Assembly (NCBI RefSeq): GCF_012277275.1
Contig: NZ_CP051155.1
Coordinates: forward strand, 2,728,001 to 2,792,000
DNA from: Gephyromycinifex aptenodytis
GTDB taxonomy: Bacteria; Actinomycetota; Actinomycetes; Actinomycetales; Dermatophilaceae
DNA: 64,000 bases
Reading direction: 5' to 3'
Shown in pieces: positions 1 to 9,430 of this stretch; within the stretch, counting starts at the first letter, position 1; each line of letters begins with the position of its first letter. The translations under genes and the position numbers were made by a program. Below the pieces are notes generated by a model. The model was not told where the DNA came from. It saw nothing but the letters and a program-made list of their open reading frames with translations, and ran no database searches.

Positions 1-1
1 C

Positions 2-559
2 GACCAGGTCTGGCACCGGATCGACGGCTGGGGGCCCATCCTCGGCGACCGCGGTTCAGCGGCCTGGCTGGGCGCCCAGGGCTTGGCCGCAGGCCTGCGG
101 CACCGCGATGGGGTGCCGGGTGGTTCGGCGGCTCTGCTGGACGCCGGCAGGCGAGCCTTCGGCGACGAACGCACCTGGACCGAACTGCTGGAACGGCTTC
201 CGGCCGCGGCGCTGCTGGCCGACTTCGCCCCGGTGGTAGGAGAGATCGCCCGTCGCGACCCGGTGGCCGAGGCGATCTGCCGTCTGGCCGGTGAGCACCT
301 GGCCGACGCCATGTGCGCCGGGGCCAAACTGCTGCCCGGTAAGCCACTGACCGCCACCGGCGCGCTGCTACTCATCGACGCCGTCAAGGTGTCCTTCGCG
401 GCAGCGCTGGGCAAACGACGCATCATCCTGCTTCCCGCCCTGGGGGACTCCCTGGCCGGAGCGCAGATCCTCGCGACCCATGTGGCAGGCGGCGGCGCCG
501 TGCGACACAGCCCGCCCTTCATCCACGTCGAGGGTCAAGCTGCGCTGAGGAGCGCCTGA
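2..559 (+). CDS. BadF/BadG/BcrA/BcrD-type kinase, C-terminal part (N-acetylglucosamine kinase-like)
   Basis: Only the last 185 codons lie in the window; the reading frame is open from base 2 and the 5' end is cut off. The visible start of the fragment carries the glycine-rich GWGPILGDRGS segment followed by an alpha-helical stretch, which is typical of ASKHA-fold sugar or N-acetylglucosamine kinases of the BadF/BadG/BcrA/BcrD family. These phosphorylate amino sugars with ATP in the cytosol. The N-terminal phosphate-1 motif that would settle the substrate is outside the window. Nothing downstream on the same strand is co-directional before the tRNA, so this is the end of its transcription unit. 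The family call is fairly safe; the substrate is inferred. Confidence 0.75.
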   Translation, partial: DQVWHRIDGWGPILGDRGSAAWLGAQGLAAGLRHRDGVPGGSAALLDAGRRAFGDERTWTELLERLPAAALLADFAPVVGEIARRDPVAEAICRLAGEHLADAMCAGAKLLPGKPLTATGALLLIDAVKVSFAAALGKRRIILLPALGDSLAGAQILATHVAGGGAVRHSPPFIHVEGQAALRSA

Positions 560-860
560 GTCGGCCCGCCGCGCTCGGCGCCTGCGGAAACTGTCGGGGC
601 GTGCTCAACGGATCAGAAAGTTCTCGTCTGCGATGAGGGTAGGTCGGCAAAGGGCGGCTCGGAACCGCCGCCCGCGCGGGGTTATCAACACCCCGGCAGG
701 GTGTCCCGAACTGAGGTGAAGCCCCGCCAGCCACGGCCTGGCCGGCCGTGCGCCGGTCATCTGTCGCGGGCCAGCCTGCCCCGGGTGGCGGGGGTGCTGC
801 TCTTGGTGCAGGAGCTGCGGCAGCGCCCTGACCAGGGATCCTTCGTGTCCGGACAGACAA
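560..860. other. Intergenic stretch without a recognisable gene
   Basis: No reading frame here has a ribosome-binding site or a recognisable protein. It separates the kinase-like gene from the tRNA-Ser terminator on the opposite strand. I see no repeat or strong hairpin before position 861. Confidence 0.5.
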
Positions 861-895
861 GAAGCGGGTGAGGCGGCAAGCGCCTCACCCGCTTC
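861..895 (-). terminator. Rho-independent terminator of tRNA-Ser
   Basis: A perfect 15-bp stem (861-875 with 881-895) closes a 5-nt loop just downstream of the minus-strand tRNA. On that strand it is followed by a TTGTCTGTC stretch, moderately U-rich. It can also stop readthrough from the upstream plus-strand gene. Confidence 0.8.
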
Positions 896-899
896 GCGG

Positions 900-985
900 C
901 GGAGGATAGGGGATTTGAACCCCTGAGGGTGATTAACCCAACACGATTTCCAATCGTGCGCACTAGGCCACTATGCGAATCCTCC
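900..985 (-). tRNA. tRNA-Ser (anticodon GGA)
   Basis: Read on the minus strand, the 86-nt sequence has a 7-bp acceptor stem (GGAGGAT with ATCCTCC), an anticodon arm with loop TTGGAAA giving anticodon GGA, a long variable arm as expected of a class II serine tRNA, and a T-arm with the GTTCAAATC loop. The discriminator base is G, as usual for tRNA-Ser. The CCA end is not encoded and must be added after transcription. Confidence 0.95.
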
Positions 986-1134
986 GCCGGAGAGCCTACC
1001 TGAGCGGGGCCGCTGCGACTAAATCGCTGTCGTGCAGGGACAGCCTGCGGCACTGCGGTGTCCCCCGGCCGGGACGGGTCAGACGTCGGCCGCAGCGGCG
1101 GCAAGGTGCCGCGGGCAATGTGGTCGGGGCGATT

Positions 1135-1164
1135 TTCCTGCGCGGGCGGGGTCTGGACTACAGT
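1135..1164 (+). promoter_or_regulatory. Likely promoter of the SRP RNA gene
   Basis: A TACAGT hexamer at 1159-1164 sits seven bases before the RNA start, with a weak -35 candidate TTCCTG at 1135-1140 and an 18-bp spacer. Placement is by pattern only. Confidence 0.45.
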
Positions 1165-1170
1165 GGGCGC

Positions 1171-1261
1171 AGGCCCCCCGCGTGGTGGTACCTCACCGAA
1201 CTCCCCCAGGGCAGGAATGCAGCAAGGGTAGGCGAGCTCTTCCAGGTACGCGGGGGGTCCC
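1171..1261 (+). ncRNA. ffs: Signal recognition particle RNA, small 4.5S type
   Basis: The ends pair (GGCCCCCCGCG at 1172-1182 with CGCGGGGGGTCC at 1249-1260) and enclose the invariant SRP domain IV signature, with the CAGG / GGAATGCAGCAAGGGTA bulge and tetraloop around 1207-1230. This RNA binds Ffh and targets nascent membrane proteins to the translocon. It lies just upstream of dnaX, the same position as in many actinobacteria. The exact ends are estimated from the terminal helix. Confidence 0.93.
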
Positions 1262-1443
1262 TCATGCCCCCGCGCCCGCATTTCGCGAGCAGCGCCGCAG
1301 CGTGACGCAGGCGCGTAGCGCCCGGCAGGGCAGGCGGACCACTCGACCCGGTTGCGGCTCGCCTCACCCCCACGATGCGCGGCGCGATCCGCTGGGGCGG
1401 CTCCCGTTCGGTGGACGGGATAGGCGCACGGGTGGCTGTTGGT

Positions 1444-1449
1444 TAGATT
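1444..1449 (+). promoter_or_regulatory. -10 hexamer for leaderless dnaX
   Basis: TAGATT lies six bases upstream of the dnaX GTG at 1456 and there is no Shine-Dalgarno sequence between them, so transcription probably begins at the start codon. Confidence 0.6.
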
Positions 1450-1455
1450 CGTGGG

Positions 1456-3903
1456 GTGACCACTGCGCTCTACCGCCGCTACCGACCCGCGGACTTTGCT
1501 GACGTTATCGGGCAGGAGCACGTCACCGAGCCTCTGATGCAGGCGCTGCGCTCCGGGCGGGTCGGGCACGCCTACCTGTTCAGCGGCCCGCGCGGCTGCG
1601 GCAAGACCACCAGCGCCCGGATTTTGGCCCGCTGCCTGAACTGCGAAGAAGGGCCGACGCCCACCCCGTGCGGTCACTGCGAATCCTGCGTGGCGCTCGC
1701 GGCCGGTGGCACCGGCTCGGTGGATGTCATCGAGATCGACGCGGCCAGCCACGGCGGCGTGGAAGACGCCCGCGACCTACGGGAGAAGGCCGCCTACGGA
1801 CCGGCCCAATCGCGCTACAAGGTCTACATCATCGACGAGGCGCACATGGTCACCCCGCAAGGCTTCAACGCCTTGCTCAAGATCGTCGAAGAGCCGCCGG
1901 AACATGTGAAATTCGTCTTCGCGACGACCGAACCGGAAAAGGTCATCGGCACCATCCGTTCGCGGACCCACCACTACCCGTTCCGGCTGGTCCCGCCCGC
2001 GCGGTTACAGGAATACCTGGAGCACCTGTGCACCCAGGAAGGTGTGCAGGTCGAGCCGGGGGTGTTGTCGTTCGTCGTGCGTGCCGGTGGCGGATCGGTG
2101 CGTGACTCGCTCTCGGTGCTGGACCAACTCATCTCCGGATCGGATGAAGCGGGACTGACCTACGCCGGAGCTGCCGCACTACTCGGCTTCACCGAGGGGG
2201 AACTGCTCGACGCCACCATCGCCGCGCTCGCGGCCGGCGACGCTGCAGGGGTGTTCCGCCAGGTGGACCGGGTCGTGGAGACCGGTCAGGACCCGCGCCG
2301 GTTCGTCGAGGACCTGCTGGAGCGCTTCCGGGATCTCATCGTGGTGGCGGCGGTAGGCGCCGGCGGCGACGTCGCCTTGTCCGCGGTGTTGCGTGGCGTG
2401 CCCGAAGATCAGCTGGACCGGATGCGTCAGCAGGCCGCCAGCTTCGGCCCCGGCCAGCTCTCCTACGCTGCCGACATCGTCAACGCCGGCCTGACCGAGA
2501 TGACCGGCGCCACCTCGCCGCGGCTACAGCTCGAACTCCTCTGCGCCCGACTGCTACTGCCGACAGGCGCGGGCGAGCACGGCTACGCGGCCCGGCTGGA
2601 CCGGTTGGAACGGCGCGTCGGTGTCGACGGCGTGCCTACCCCGCCGGCGCGCCCCAACGAGCAGCGCACCGCCGCGCCCCACAGCCAACCCCACAGCCAA
2701 CCCCACGCCGCCCCCAGCGCGCCGGCGCCGACGCCCGGTGCTGCGCCACAGCGGGGCGCGGCGGACCCCGGCGCGCCAGCTCACGGGGGGCGTGCGGATG
2801 CCGCTGGTGCGCGCGGCTCACAGCCGCAGGAATCCCCGGCCACGCACGCCCCTGCGGGCGGCCCGGAACGTCGCACCCGGCAACAGGGCGGATCGCAGCA
2901 GGAGCCCGCCGCCCAAGCCCCGGCCGCTGCCGAGTCCCAAGCGGCGCAACGGCCGCGCCCACCCGGTTCGGGGCCTCGAGGTGGCGTCGATACCGAGATG
3001 ATCCGCCGCAACTGGACCGAGGTGCTGCAGCGTATCTTCGGGATTCGCCGCGTCACCTGGACCTTCTTGTCCGAGCACGCACAGGTGCTCGATTACGACG
3101 GAACTCGGTTGCTGCTGGGGTTGTCGACCAAGGGGCTGGCCACGACCTTCCGCAACGGGCCGCACGCCGAAGTGGTGCGCCAAGCGCTATCCGAGCAACT
3201 CGGGGTCGACACCCGCGTCGAGGGCATCCCCGCCTCCGATGCGCCTGCGGCGTTTGCCCGCCCCGCAGAAAGCGCCGCCGGAGCGCCCGTCGCTGAGCAA
3301 GCAGCGCCCAGCGCTCCGCCGCAGCGGCCAGCCCAGCCAGAGCCGCGGTCCCAGCAGCAGCCAGCCCAGCCAGAGCCGTCAGCCTCGAGCCGCTGGGCGC
3401 CTGGCCCGGACAGCCGAGCGCCTGGCCAGGACAGCCGAGCGCCCGCCCAGTCGAACCCGAATCGTCCACCAGCTGGCGGGTACAGCCAGCAGCGGCCGTC
3501 GCAGCAGCAGAATCCAGCAGCGGGCAGTGTCGATGCGCGCGGCGCCGACCCGCGTGAGTCCGAACCGCGTCCGCAGCCGTCGCCCCCGTTGGGTGAGCCC
3601 GCGGTGCCGTCCCCGGGAGGCTGGGACGAGGTCCCCCCTCCCGGCGACGAGGACGCCCCGCCACCAGAGGATGTTCCGCCGCCGGAGGACGAACCCCGCG
3701 GTGGCAAGGCTGCGTTCCTGGCCGCTCGCCGCTCTGGTTACGCCTCGCCCGGGGCGCGACAGCGGCCGGGACGGGGACAGCCCCGCGCCTCAGATGACGA
3801 GGCGAGCGTGGACGACGAGGACATCCCCGACGCCGGTGCGGTGGGCCAGCCCGTCATCGCCCGCGTGCTCGGCGGTGTGGTCATCGACGAACGCGAGGAG
3901 TAG
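1456..3903 (+). CDS. dnaX: DNA polymerase III subunits gamma/tau
   Basis: This is the clamp-loader ATPase that couples the replicative polymerase to sliding-clamp loading. The 815-residue product has a P-loop GPRGCGKT at residues 44-51, a zinc module (Cys60, 63, 72, 75, 78), and the DEAH Walker B at 127-130, followed by the AAA+ lid and clamp-loader collar to about residue 380. A Pro/Gln/Ala-rich linker (about 390-510) leads to a conserved tau-type domain (about 515-590). An unusually long, low-complexity acidic and Pro-rich tail completes the protein. The GTG start at 1456 gives the normal family N-terminus (MTTALYRRYRP) and fits a leaderless promoter. I saw no slippery site that would suggest programmed frameshifting. 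The identification is certain. Confidence 0.98.
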   Translation: MTTALYRRYRPADFADVIGQEHVTEPLMQALRSGRVGHAYLFSGPRGCGKTTSARILARCLNCEEGPTPTPCGHCESCVALAAGGTGSVDVIEIDAASHGGVEDARDLREKAAYGPAQSRYKVYIIDEAHMVTPQGFNALLKIVEEPPEHVKFVFATTEPEKVIGTIRSRTHHYPFRLVPPARLQEYLEHLCTQEGVQVEPGVLSFVVRAGGGSVRDSLSVLDQLISGSDEAGLTYAGAAALLGFTEGELLDATIAALAAGDAAGVFRQVDRVVETGQDPRRFVEDLLERFRDLIVVAAVGAGGDVALSAVLRGVPEDQLDRMRQQAASFGPGQLSYAADIVNAGLTEMTGATSPRLQLELLCARLLLPTGAGEHGYAARLDRLERRVGVDGVPTPPARPNEQRTAAPHSQPHSQPHAAPSAPAPTPGAAPQRGAADPGAPAHGGRADAAGARGSQPQESPATHAPAGGPERRTRQQGGSQQEPAAQAPAAAESQAAQRPRPPGSGPRGGVDTEMIRRNWTEVLQRIFGIRRVTWTFLSEHAQVLDYDGTRLLLGLSTKGLATTFRNGPHAEVVRQALSEQLGVDTRVEGIPASDAPAAFARPAESAAGAPVAEQAAPSAPPQRPAQPEPRSQQQPAQPEPSASSRWAPGPDSRAPGQDSRAPAQSNPNRPPAGGYSQQRPSQQQNPAAGSVDARGADPRESEPRPQPSPPLGEPAVPSPGGWDEVPPPGDEDAPPPEDVPPPEDEPRGGKAAFLAARRSGYASPGARQRPGRGQPRASDDEASVDDEDIPDAGAVGQPVIARVLGGVVIDEREE
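2677..2706 (+). repeat. 12-bp tandem repeat inside dnaX linker
   Basis: The unit CCCCACAGCCAA occurs twice in full (2677-2688, 2689-2700) and half again, encoding a His-Ser-Gln-Pro repeat in the disordered linker of the tau subunit. A copy-number change would stay in frame. Confidence 0.85.
3328..3438 (+). repeat. Direct repeats in the dnaX C-terminal tail
   Basis: An 18-bp unit is duplicated at 3328-3345 and 3361-3378 (coding PAQPEP). A 21-bp unit is duplicated back to back at 3397-3417 and 3418-3438 with one base difference (coding AP-G-DSR). Both are multiples of three and extend the unstructured tau tail. Confidence 0.85.
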
Positions 3904-3991
3904 GCGAGCCGGGTGCGGCTCAGATTCACCCATCCTCAGCCCGCGCCGTTTCACGGTGGCCAAGGCGAGCGTCAGCGCGGTGGTGGACCGC

Positions 3992-3997
3992 TAGAGT
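3992..3997 (+). promoter_or_regulatory. -10 hexamer for the acyltransferase gene
   Basis: TAGAGT lies about 32 bases before the chosen GTG, leaving room for a short leader with the GGAGGA ribosome-binding site. Confidence 0.45.
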
Positions 3998-4029
3998 GCA
4001 CGCAGTCTGCGCTGCCACTGGAGGAACCC

Positions 4030-4698
4030 GTGCTCTACCGCCTCGCCCACGCTGTCATCGGACCGGCGCTTCGGGCCGTGCTTCGTCCCAGTGTCGTCGG
4101 TGTCGAGAACATCCCCCTGAGTGGGCCTCTCATCATCGCCAGCAACCACCTGTCGTTCTTCGACAGCATCGTGCTGCCGGTAGCCTCCCCGCGCCAGATC
4201 GCCTTCCTTGCCAAGGCCGAGTACTTCAACGGCCGGGGCCTGTCGGGGGCGCTCAACCGGATCTTCTTCACCTCCACCGGGATGATTCCGGTGGACCGTG
4301 ACGAGGCCCGCGCCGCGCAGCGCTCGCTGGAACTCGCGCTGGAAGTGCTCTCCGAAGGTCGGGCGTTCGGCATCTACCCCGAGGGGACCCGCTCGCGCGA
4401 CCTGCGTCTGCACCGCGGGCACACCGGCGTCGGGCACCTCGTGCTGGAATCCGGGGCGCCGGTGGTGCCCGTAGCTCTGCAAGGCACCGAGAAGATCCAG
4501 CCCGTGGGTTCGCGGTTCGTGCGCCCCACCAAGGTGCGGATCGAGTTCGGGGCGCCGATGGACTTCACCGGGCGTTTCGAGGGTGTTCCCACCGGGAAAG
4601 CGCGGCGCGTCATCACTGACGAGATCATGGACGCCATCGGCGCGATGTCGGGCCAGGAGCGCAGCGGCGACTACTGCCAGCGGCCTGCGAAGAGCTGA
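4030..4698 (+). CDS. 1-acyl-sn-glycerol-3-phosphate acyltransferase (PlsC family)
   Basis: The protein transfers an acyl group to lysophosphatidic acid or a related acceptor at the membrane. The 222-residue product carries the acyltransferase signature NHLSFFD (H-x4-D) near residue 39 and EGTRSRD near residue 118. The order and spacing match PlsC. The frame is open further upstream, but the GTG at 4030 has a strong GGAGGA ribosome-binding site four bases away and begins at the conserved amphipathic helix, so it is the better start. It stands alone between dnaX and recR on the same strand. Which lysolipid it uses cannot be read from the sequence. Confidence 0.9.
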   Translation: MLYRLAHAVIGPALRAVLRPSVVGVENIPLSGPLIIASNHLSFFDSIVLPVASPRQIAFLAKAEYFNGRGLSGALNRIFFTSTGMIPVDRDEARAAQRSLELALEVLSEGRAFGIYPEGTRSRDLRLHRGHTGVGHLVLESGAPVVPVALQGTEKIQPVGSRFVRPTKVRIEFGAPMDFTGRFEGVPTGKARRVITDEIMDAIGAMSGQERSGDYCQRPAKS

Positions 4699-4738
4699 GC
4701 TTGGGCCCGGGCAGATAGGTTGTGTCGGTCATCCGTCG

Positions 4739-4744
4739 TAGGGT
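4739..4744 (+). promoter_or_regulatory. -10 hexamer for leaderless recR
   Basis: TAGGGT lies six bases before the recR GTG at 4751, and no Shine-Dalgarno sequence intervenes. Confidence 0.55.
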
Positions 4745-4750
4745 GATGAC

Positions 4751-5350
4751 GTGTACGAAGGCGCAGTGCAGGACCTCATCGACGAACTCGGGCGGCTGCC
4801 CGGAGTCGGCCCCAAGAGCGCGCAGCGCATCGCGTTCCACATCCTCCAAGCCGACGAAGGCGATGTCGAACGCCTCGTGCAGGCCCTGCAACAGGTCAAA
4901 GCCACCGTGCGGTTCTGCGTCGTGTGCGGCAACATCGCCGAGTCGCAGCAGTGCCGCATCTGCAACGACGACCGGCGTGACCTCACCTGCGTGTGCGTGG
5001 TGGAGGAGCCTAAGGACGTCGTCGCGATCGAACGCACCCGCGAGTTCCGCGGCCGCTACCACGTCCTCGGCGGTGCGATCAGCCCGATCGAGGGTGTCGG
5101 CCCCGACGACCTGCGGGTCAAGGAACTGCTCACCCGCCTGGCCGACGGTGTCGTTACCGAGGTCATCATCGCCACCGACCCGAACCTCGAAGGTGAGGCG
5201 ACCGCCACCTACCTGGCACGGCTGCTGCGCCCCCTGGAGATCCGGGTCACCCGCCTTGCCTCCGGTCTACCGGTAGGTGGGGACCTCGAATACGCCGACG
5301 AGATCACTCTCGGGCGCGCCTTTGAAGGGAGACGATTGCTTCATGCCTGA
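4751..5350 (+). CDS. recR: Recombination mediator RecR
   Basis: RecR acts with RecO and RecF to load RecA on gapped DNA. All family parts are present in 199 residues: a helix-hairpin-helix (about 12-30), a four-cysteine zinc finger (Cys56, 59, 68, 71), and a Toprim domain containing VVEEPKDV and [10 protein letters not shown], then a C-terminal Walker B-like segment. The length is standard. The start GTG at 4751 directly follows a TANNNT hexamer. The stop codon lies inside the next gene, which overlaps by 8 bases, so translation of the two is probably coupled. Confidence 0.97.
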   Translation: MYEGAVQDLIDELGRLPGVGPKSAQRIAFHILQADEGDVERLVQALQQVKATVRFCVVCGNIAESQQCRICNDDRRDLTCVCVVEEPKDVVAIERTREFRGRYHVLGGAISPIEGVGPDDLRVKELLTRLADGVVTEVIIATDPNLEGEATATYLARLLRPLEIRVTRLASGLPVGGDLEYADEITLGRAFEGRRLLHA

Positions 5351-5924
5351 AAACCAGGACAGCGAAAAGCTCGCCAGTGACCTAGAGGTGCTTGGCAAAG
5401 AGACCGCCACCGAAGCCCGAGCCTTCCTCACGATCGTGCGGCAGGTCGCCGAAGGCGTCTCGCCCGACAACGCGATTCCGCTGCTGCTGCTGGCGGTCTC
5501 TCAGGTGCTGGTCACCGGGACCAGGCTGGGGGCGATCACCGACATCGTGCCTGCGCGCCAGTTCGAACCTGACCTGGGAAGCGATGAGGACGTGGAGGCG
5601 TTGCGGGTACAGCTCGCGCAGCTACTACACGGTCTGGACGACTACGTGGAGGTCGTCGACCCGTTGACGACCACCGAGGTCAGCGCCGGTCAAATCTCCG
5701 GCGACCTCGCCGAGATCGCCAGCTCCCTCATGCACGGCCTGCGCCATCACGCCGAGGGCGAGATCAGCGAAGCCCTGTGGTGGTGGCAGTTCAGCTACCT
5801 GTCCTCGTGGGGTGCCCGTGCGGCCAGTGCCCTGCGCGCCTTGCAGTCGATCCTCATGCACATCCGCCTCGACGCCGACGAAGACACGGTTGCCGAGGCC
5901 CAATTCGACGCTCTGCACCGCTGA
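5343..5924 (+). CDS. DUF5063 domain protein, recR partner
   Basis: This 193-residue acidic protein is predicted to be all helical and soluble, with a tryptophan cluster ([10 protein letters not shown]) near residue 147. It matches the DUF5063 family that sits behind recR in many actinobacteria. The ATG at 5343 overlaps the end of recR by 8 bases and is preceded by GAAGGGAGA, a good ribosome-binding site. The constant pairing with recR hints at a role in recombinational repair, but no biochemical function is known to me. Its stop codon abuts that of the convergent ABC permease with no spacer at all. Confidence 0.8.
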   Translation: MPENQDSEKLASDLEVLGKETATEARAFLTIVRQVAEGVSPDNAIPLLLLAVSQVLVTGTRLGAITDIVPARQFEPDLGSDEDVEALRVQLAQLLHGLDDYVEVVDPLTTTEVSAGQISGDLAEIASSLMHGLRHHAEGEISEALWWWQFSYLSSWGARAASALRALQSILMHIRLDADEDTVAEAQFDALHR

Positions 5925-6983
5925 TCACGCGACGCGTACACCCCGGGGCGCCGACCTGGCCGGCGTGCGCACGCCCCTGATCGAGACCAGCACCGCGAGC
6001 AGTCCTGCCAGCAGGTAGGCCCCGAGCCCGACCGGCCACAGCGCGTAACCGCGCAATTGCGACCGGTTCTGCTCACGAACCTGCGCTGCCCGCGAGTCCT
6101 CGCATTCGTTCACGGGCTCCCCGCTGACGCCGCGGCGGGCGCTTCGGGCCCCGTCACTGATTGCGCCGAGCGGTTCGAAGGTGCTCAACGCCCCGACCGG
6201 ACCGGGGGCTGCGTCCGCGACGACGACGAAGGGGTTGACGGCCAGCAAGGGCCAGATGCGTTCGGTGTGGAACTGCTCGCGGGTCTGGGTGACCTCGATG
6301 CAGGCAAGGTCGCCCGCGGGGGAGCCACCTCCCGGTTCCGGGCCCCAGGTCTTGATCTGTACCGGTTCGCTGCGCCCGGTCAGCGGGGTGGCTACGGCGT
6401 ACAGCACCAGGGTTCCGACGCTGAGCGCCCCCACACACACATAGGTCAACACCACCGAGGCGGCCGGGCGGGCCGTCGCCGCGGAGAACGCCAGTCCGAG
6501 GGCGCAAGTCGTGCCCAGCACGACGGCCAGAGCGGTGAAGGCCAACGCCAGGGAGGCAGGGGAGATCCCGCCGGTGAGGACGGCGAACGCCAGAACGGGG
6601 ACGGCGCTCAGCAGCGCCACCCCGGCCACGGCCCAGGCCGCAAGCAGTTTTCCCAGGACTATCTCGCTGGGTCGCAGCAGGGTTGTCTGCAAAGTCGCCA
6701 GCACTCCGCGCTCGCGGTCGCCGTTGATCGATCCAGCGGTGAGCGCGGGAACCACGAGCAACCCCAAGCCGAGCACGAGGAACACCGTCGTGCCGTAGAA
6801 GACCCCGCCCCGCACCTGCGGGGCCAGTCGCCCGGTAGCCAGCCACAACAGGGCGACGATCCCGTACACGGTGACCAGCCAGACCCCCGAGATGATGAGC
6901 CAGCGAGGATTCCGGATGCGTTGCCGCAGTTCCAGACCCAGCACCGCGGCCACGGCCTGACGGCTTGGTAGACGCTCGCGCAT
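5925..6983 (-). CDS. ABC-2 type transporter permease
   Basis: The 352-residue membrane protein has a hydrophobic anchor near residues 28-48, a cluster of five further hydrophobic segments between about 65 and 215, a large extracytoplasmic loop of about 110 residues, and a last membrane segment near the C-terminus. This is the ABC-2 (NatB/CcmB-like) layout with the conserved cytoplasmic coupling segment GERGVLATL-type (here RERGVLATLQTTLLRPSEI). Its ATG overlaps the stop of the ATPase gene as TGATG, so the two form one export complex. The substrate is unknown. Confidence 0.85.
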   Translation of the reverse strand: MRERLPSRQAVAAVLGLELRQRIRNPRWLIISGVWLVTVYGIVALLWLATGRLAPQVRGGVFYGTTVFLVLGLGLLVVPALTAGSINGDRERGVLATLQTTLLRPSEIVLGKLLAAWAVAGVALLSAVPVLAFAVLTGGISPASLALAFTALAVVLGTTCALGLAFSAATARPAASVVLTYVCVGALSVGTLVLYAVATPLTGRSEPVQIKTWGPEPGGGSPAGDLACIEVTQTREQFHTERIWPLLAVNPFVVVADAAPGPVGALSTFEPLGAISDGARSARRGVSGEPVNECEDSRAAQVREQNRSQLRGYALWPVGLGAYLLAGLLAVLVSIRGVRTPARSAPRGVRVA

Positions 6984-7930
6984 CAGCTCTCCCTCGTCGC
7001 CGCGAGGTAGGCGGTCTCCAGGGCTGAACCGCGCGGGGCGAATCCGACCACCGGCACGTCATGCTCGATGAGGTGGCGCAGCAGTGCCGCGGCGTCCAGC
7101 TCATCAGGCACGGGCACCTCGACGGCTCCTCGTGAGTCCCGCTGGCCGCCGGGGCCCTCGAGCCACTCGTATTCGATGCCGTCGCCCAACGCGGCAGCCA
7201 GCGCCGCAGCGTCCAGGGAGTCGATACGCCACCGAATCTGGCGCGGGGCGCGGCGAAGGTCGTGGGCGGCGACTGCGCGTCCGGCCTCGATGAGGACGGC
7301 CCGGTCGGCCATGTCTTCCAGGTCGGTGAGGACCTGGCTGGAGACCAGCACGGCGGCACCGGCATCGGCCAGGCCGCGGATGGTGTCGCACAGGTCGGCT
7401 CGGCTGTGCGGGTCCACCCCCGCGACCGGCTCATCCAGCAACAGCACCGAGGGTTCGTGGACCAGCGCGCGGGCCAGCGCGAGGCGTTGCGATTGGCCAC
7501 GCGAGAGCATCCGCACCGGACGATCGCTCATCTCTTCCAGCCCTACCAGACGCAGCAACTCGATGCTGCGGGCGCGCGCGCGGGCCGGCGGCATCCGGAA
7601 GGCTGCGGCGATCGTCAACAGCACCTCGGTAGCGCTTAAGGAGTCCCAGGTGCCGAACCCGTCCGGCACCCACCCCATCACCCGGCGCACCCGGTGGGGG
7701 GCGGTGACCGGGTCGAAACCCCCTACTCGCAGCGTGCCGCTGTCCGGAGCAAGCAGGGTCGCCAGCATGAGCAGCAGGGTGCTCTTCCCGGCGCCGTCGG
7801 CGCCGACCAGCGCAGTGATCTCCCCGGGGGCAACGGCGAGCTCCAGCCGGTCCACGGCGGTGATGTCGCCAAAGCGGCGCGTCACTGCCTCGACGCGGAT
7901 GCCGGTGTCCTGAACCGGGCTCGCAGCCAT
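6983..7930 (-). CDS. ABC transporter ATP-binding protein
   Basis: This is the nucleotide-binding subunit that pairs with the permease encoded just downstream. The 315-residue product has Walker A GADGAGKST near residue 43, the signature LSRGQ (Arg in place of the usual second Gly, as often seen in DrrA/CcmA-type exporters) and Walker B LLLDEP followed by the D-loop. The last 90 residues form an extra C-terminal domain common to drug or lipid exporters. I place the start at the ATG at 7930, preceded by GAAGGGGG, rather than at the TTG eight codons upstream. Confidence 0.88.
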   Translation of the reverse strand: MAASPVQDTGIRVEAVTRRFGDITAVDRLELAVAPGEITALVGADGAGKSTLLLMLATLLAPDSGTLRVGGFDPVTAPHRVRRVMGWVPDGFGTWDSLSATEVLLTIAAAFRMPPARARARSIELLRLVGLEEMSDRPVRMLSRGQSQRLALARALVHEPSVLLLDEPVAGVDPHSRADLCDTIRGLADAGAAVLVSSQVLTDLEDMADRAVLIEAGRAVAAHDLRRAPRQIRWRIDSLDAAALAAALGDGIEYEWLEGPGGQRDSRGAVEVPVPDELDAAALLRHLIEHDVPVVGFAPRGSALETAYLAATRES

Positions 7931-8113
7931 CTGCGCCCCCTTCCCCAACGCCAAACCCGCCAGGGCGGTAAACGGTTGTGTTCGATCAGTATTCGCGCCC
8001 CGAGGGCAGATAGCGTGGTCCCACGCCTACCGTGGGGCCTGGTCTCGCCCGCCGACGGCCATCCCGGCTGATCTCGGCATCCGAGCCGATGGCGGTTCGA
8101 GGAGCGAGAACGC

Positions 8114-8119
8114 TAAAAT
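8114..8119 (+). promoter_or_regulatory. -10 hexamer upstream of lysC
   Basis: TAAAAT is the most consensus-like -10 element in this intergenic region; a second candidate, TACTGT, follows at 8123-8128. Either gives a leader of about 25-40 bases with a TGGAGA ribosome-binding site. Confidence 0.45.
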
Positions 8120-8158
8120 CCAGTACTGTCCGATCGTTGCCCAGCAGTGGAGACACCC

Positions 8159-9426
<1,268 letters not shown>

Positions 9427-9430
<4 letters not shown>

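Noticed and set aside
757-1752. A 331-codon minus-strand frame across tRNA-Ser, SRP RNA and the start of dnaX
   Set aside because: It overlaps three well-supported genes and has no recognisable product.
1456-3903. Programmed frameshift in dnaX to make gamma
   Set aside because: I found no A- or T-rich slippery heptamer with a following hairpin; the GC-rich sequence makes the E. coli type unlikely.
8114-8158. A lysine riboswitch before lysC
   Set aside because: The leader is only about 25-40 bases, far too short for a lysine aptamer, and no conserved riboswitch elements are visible.
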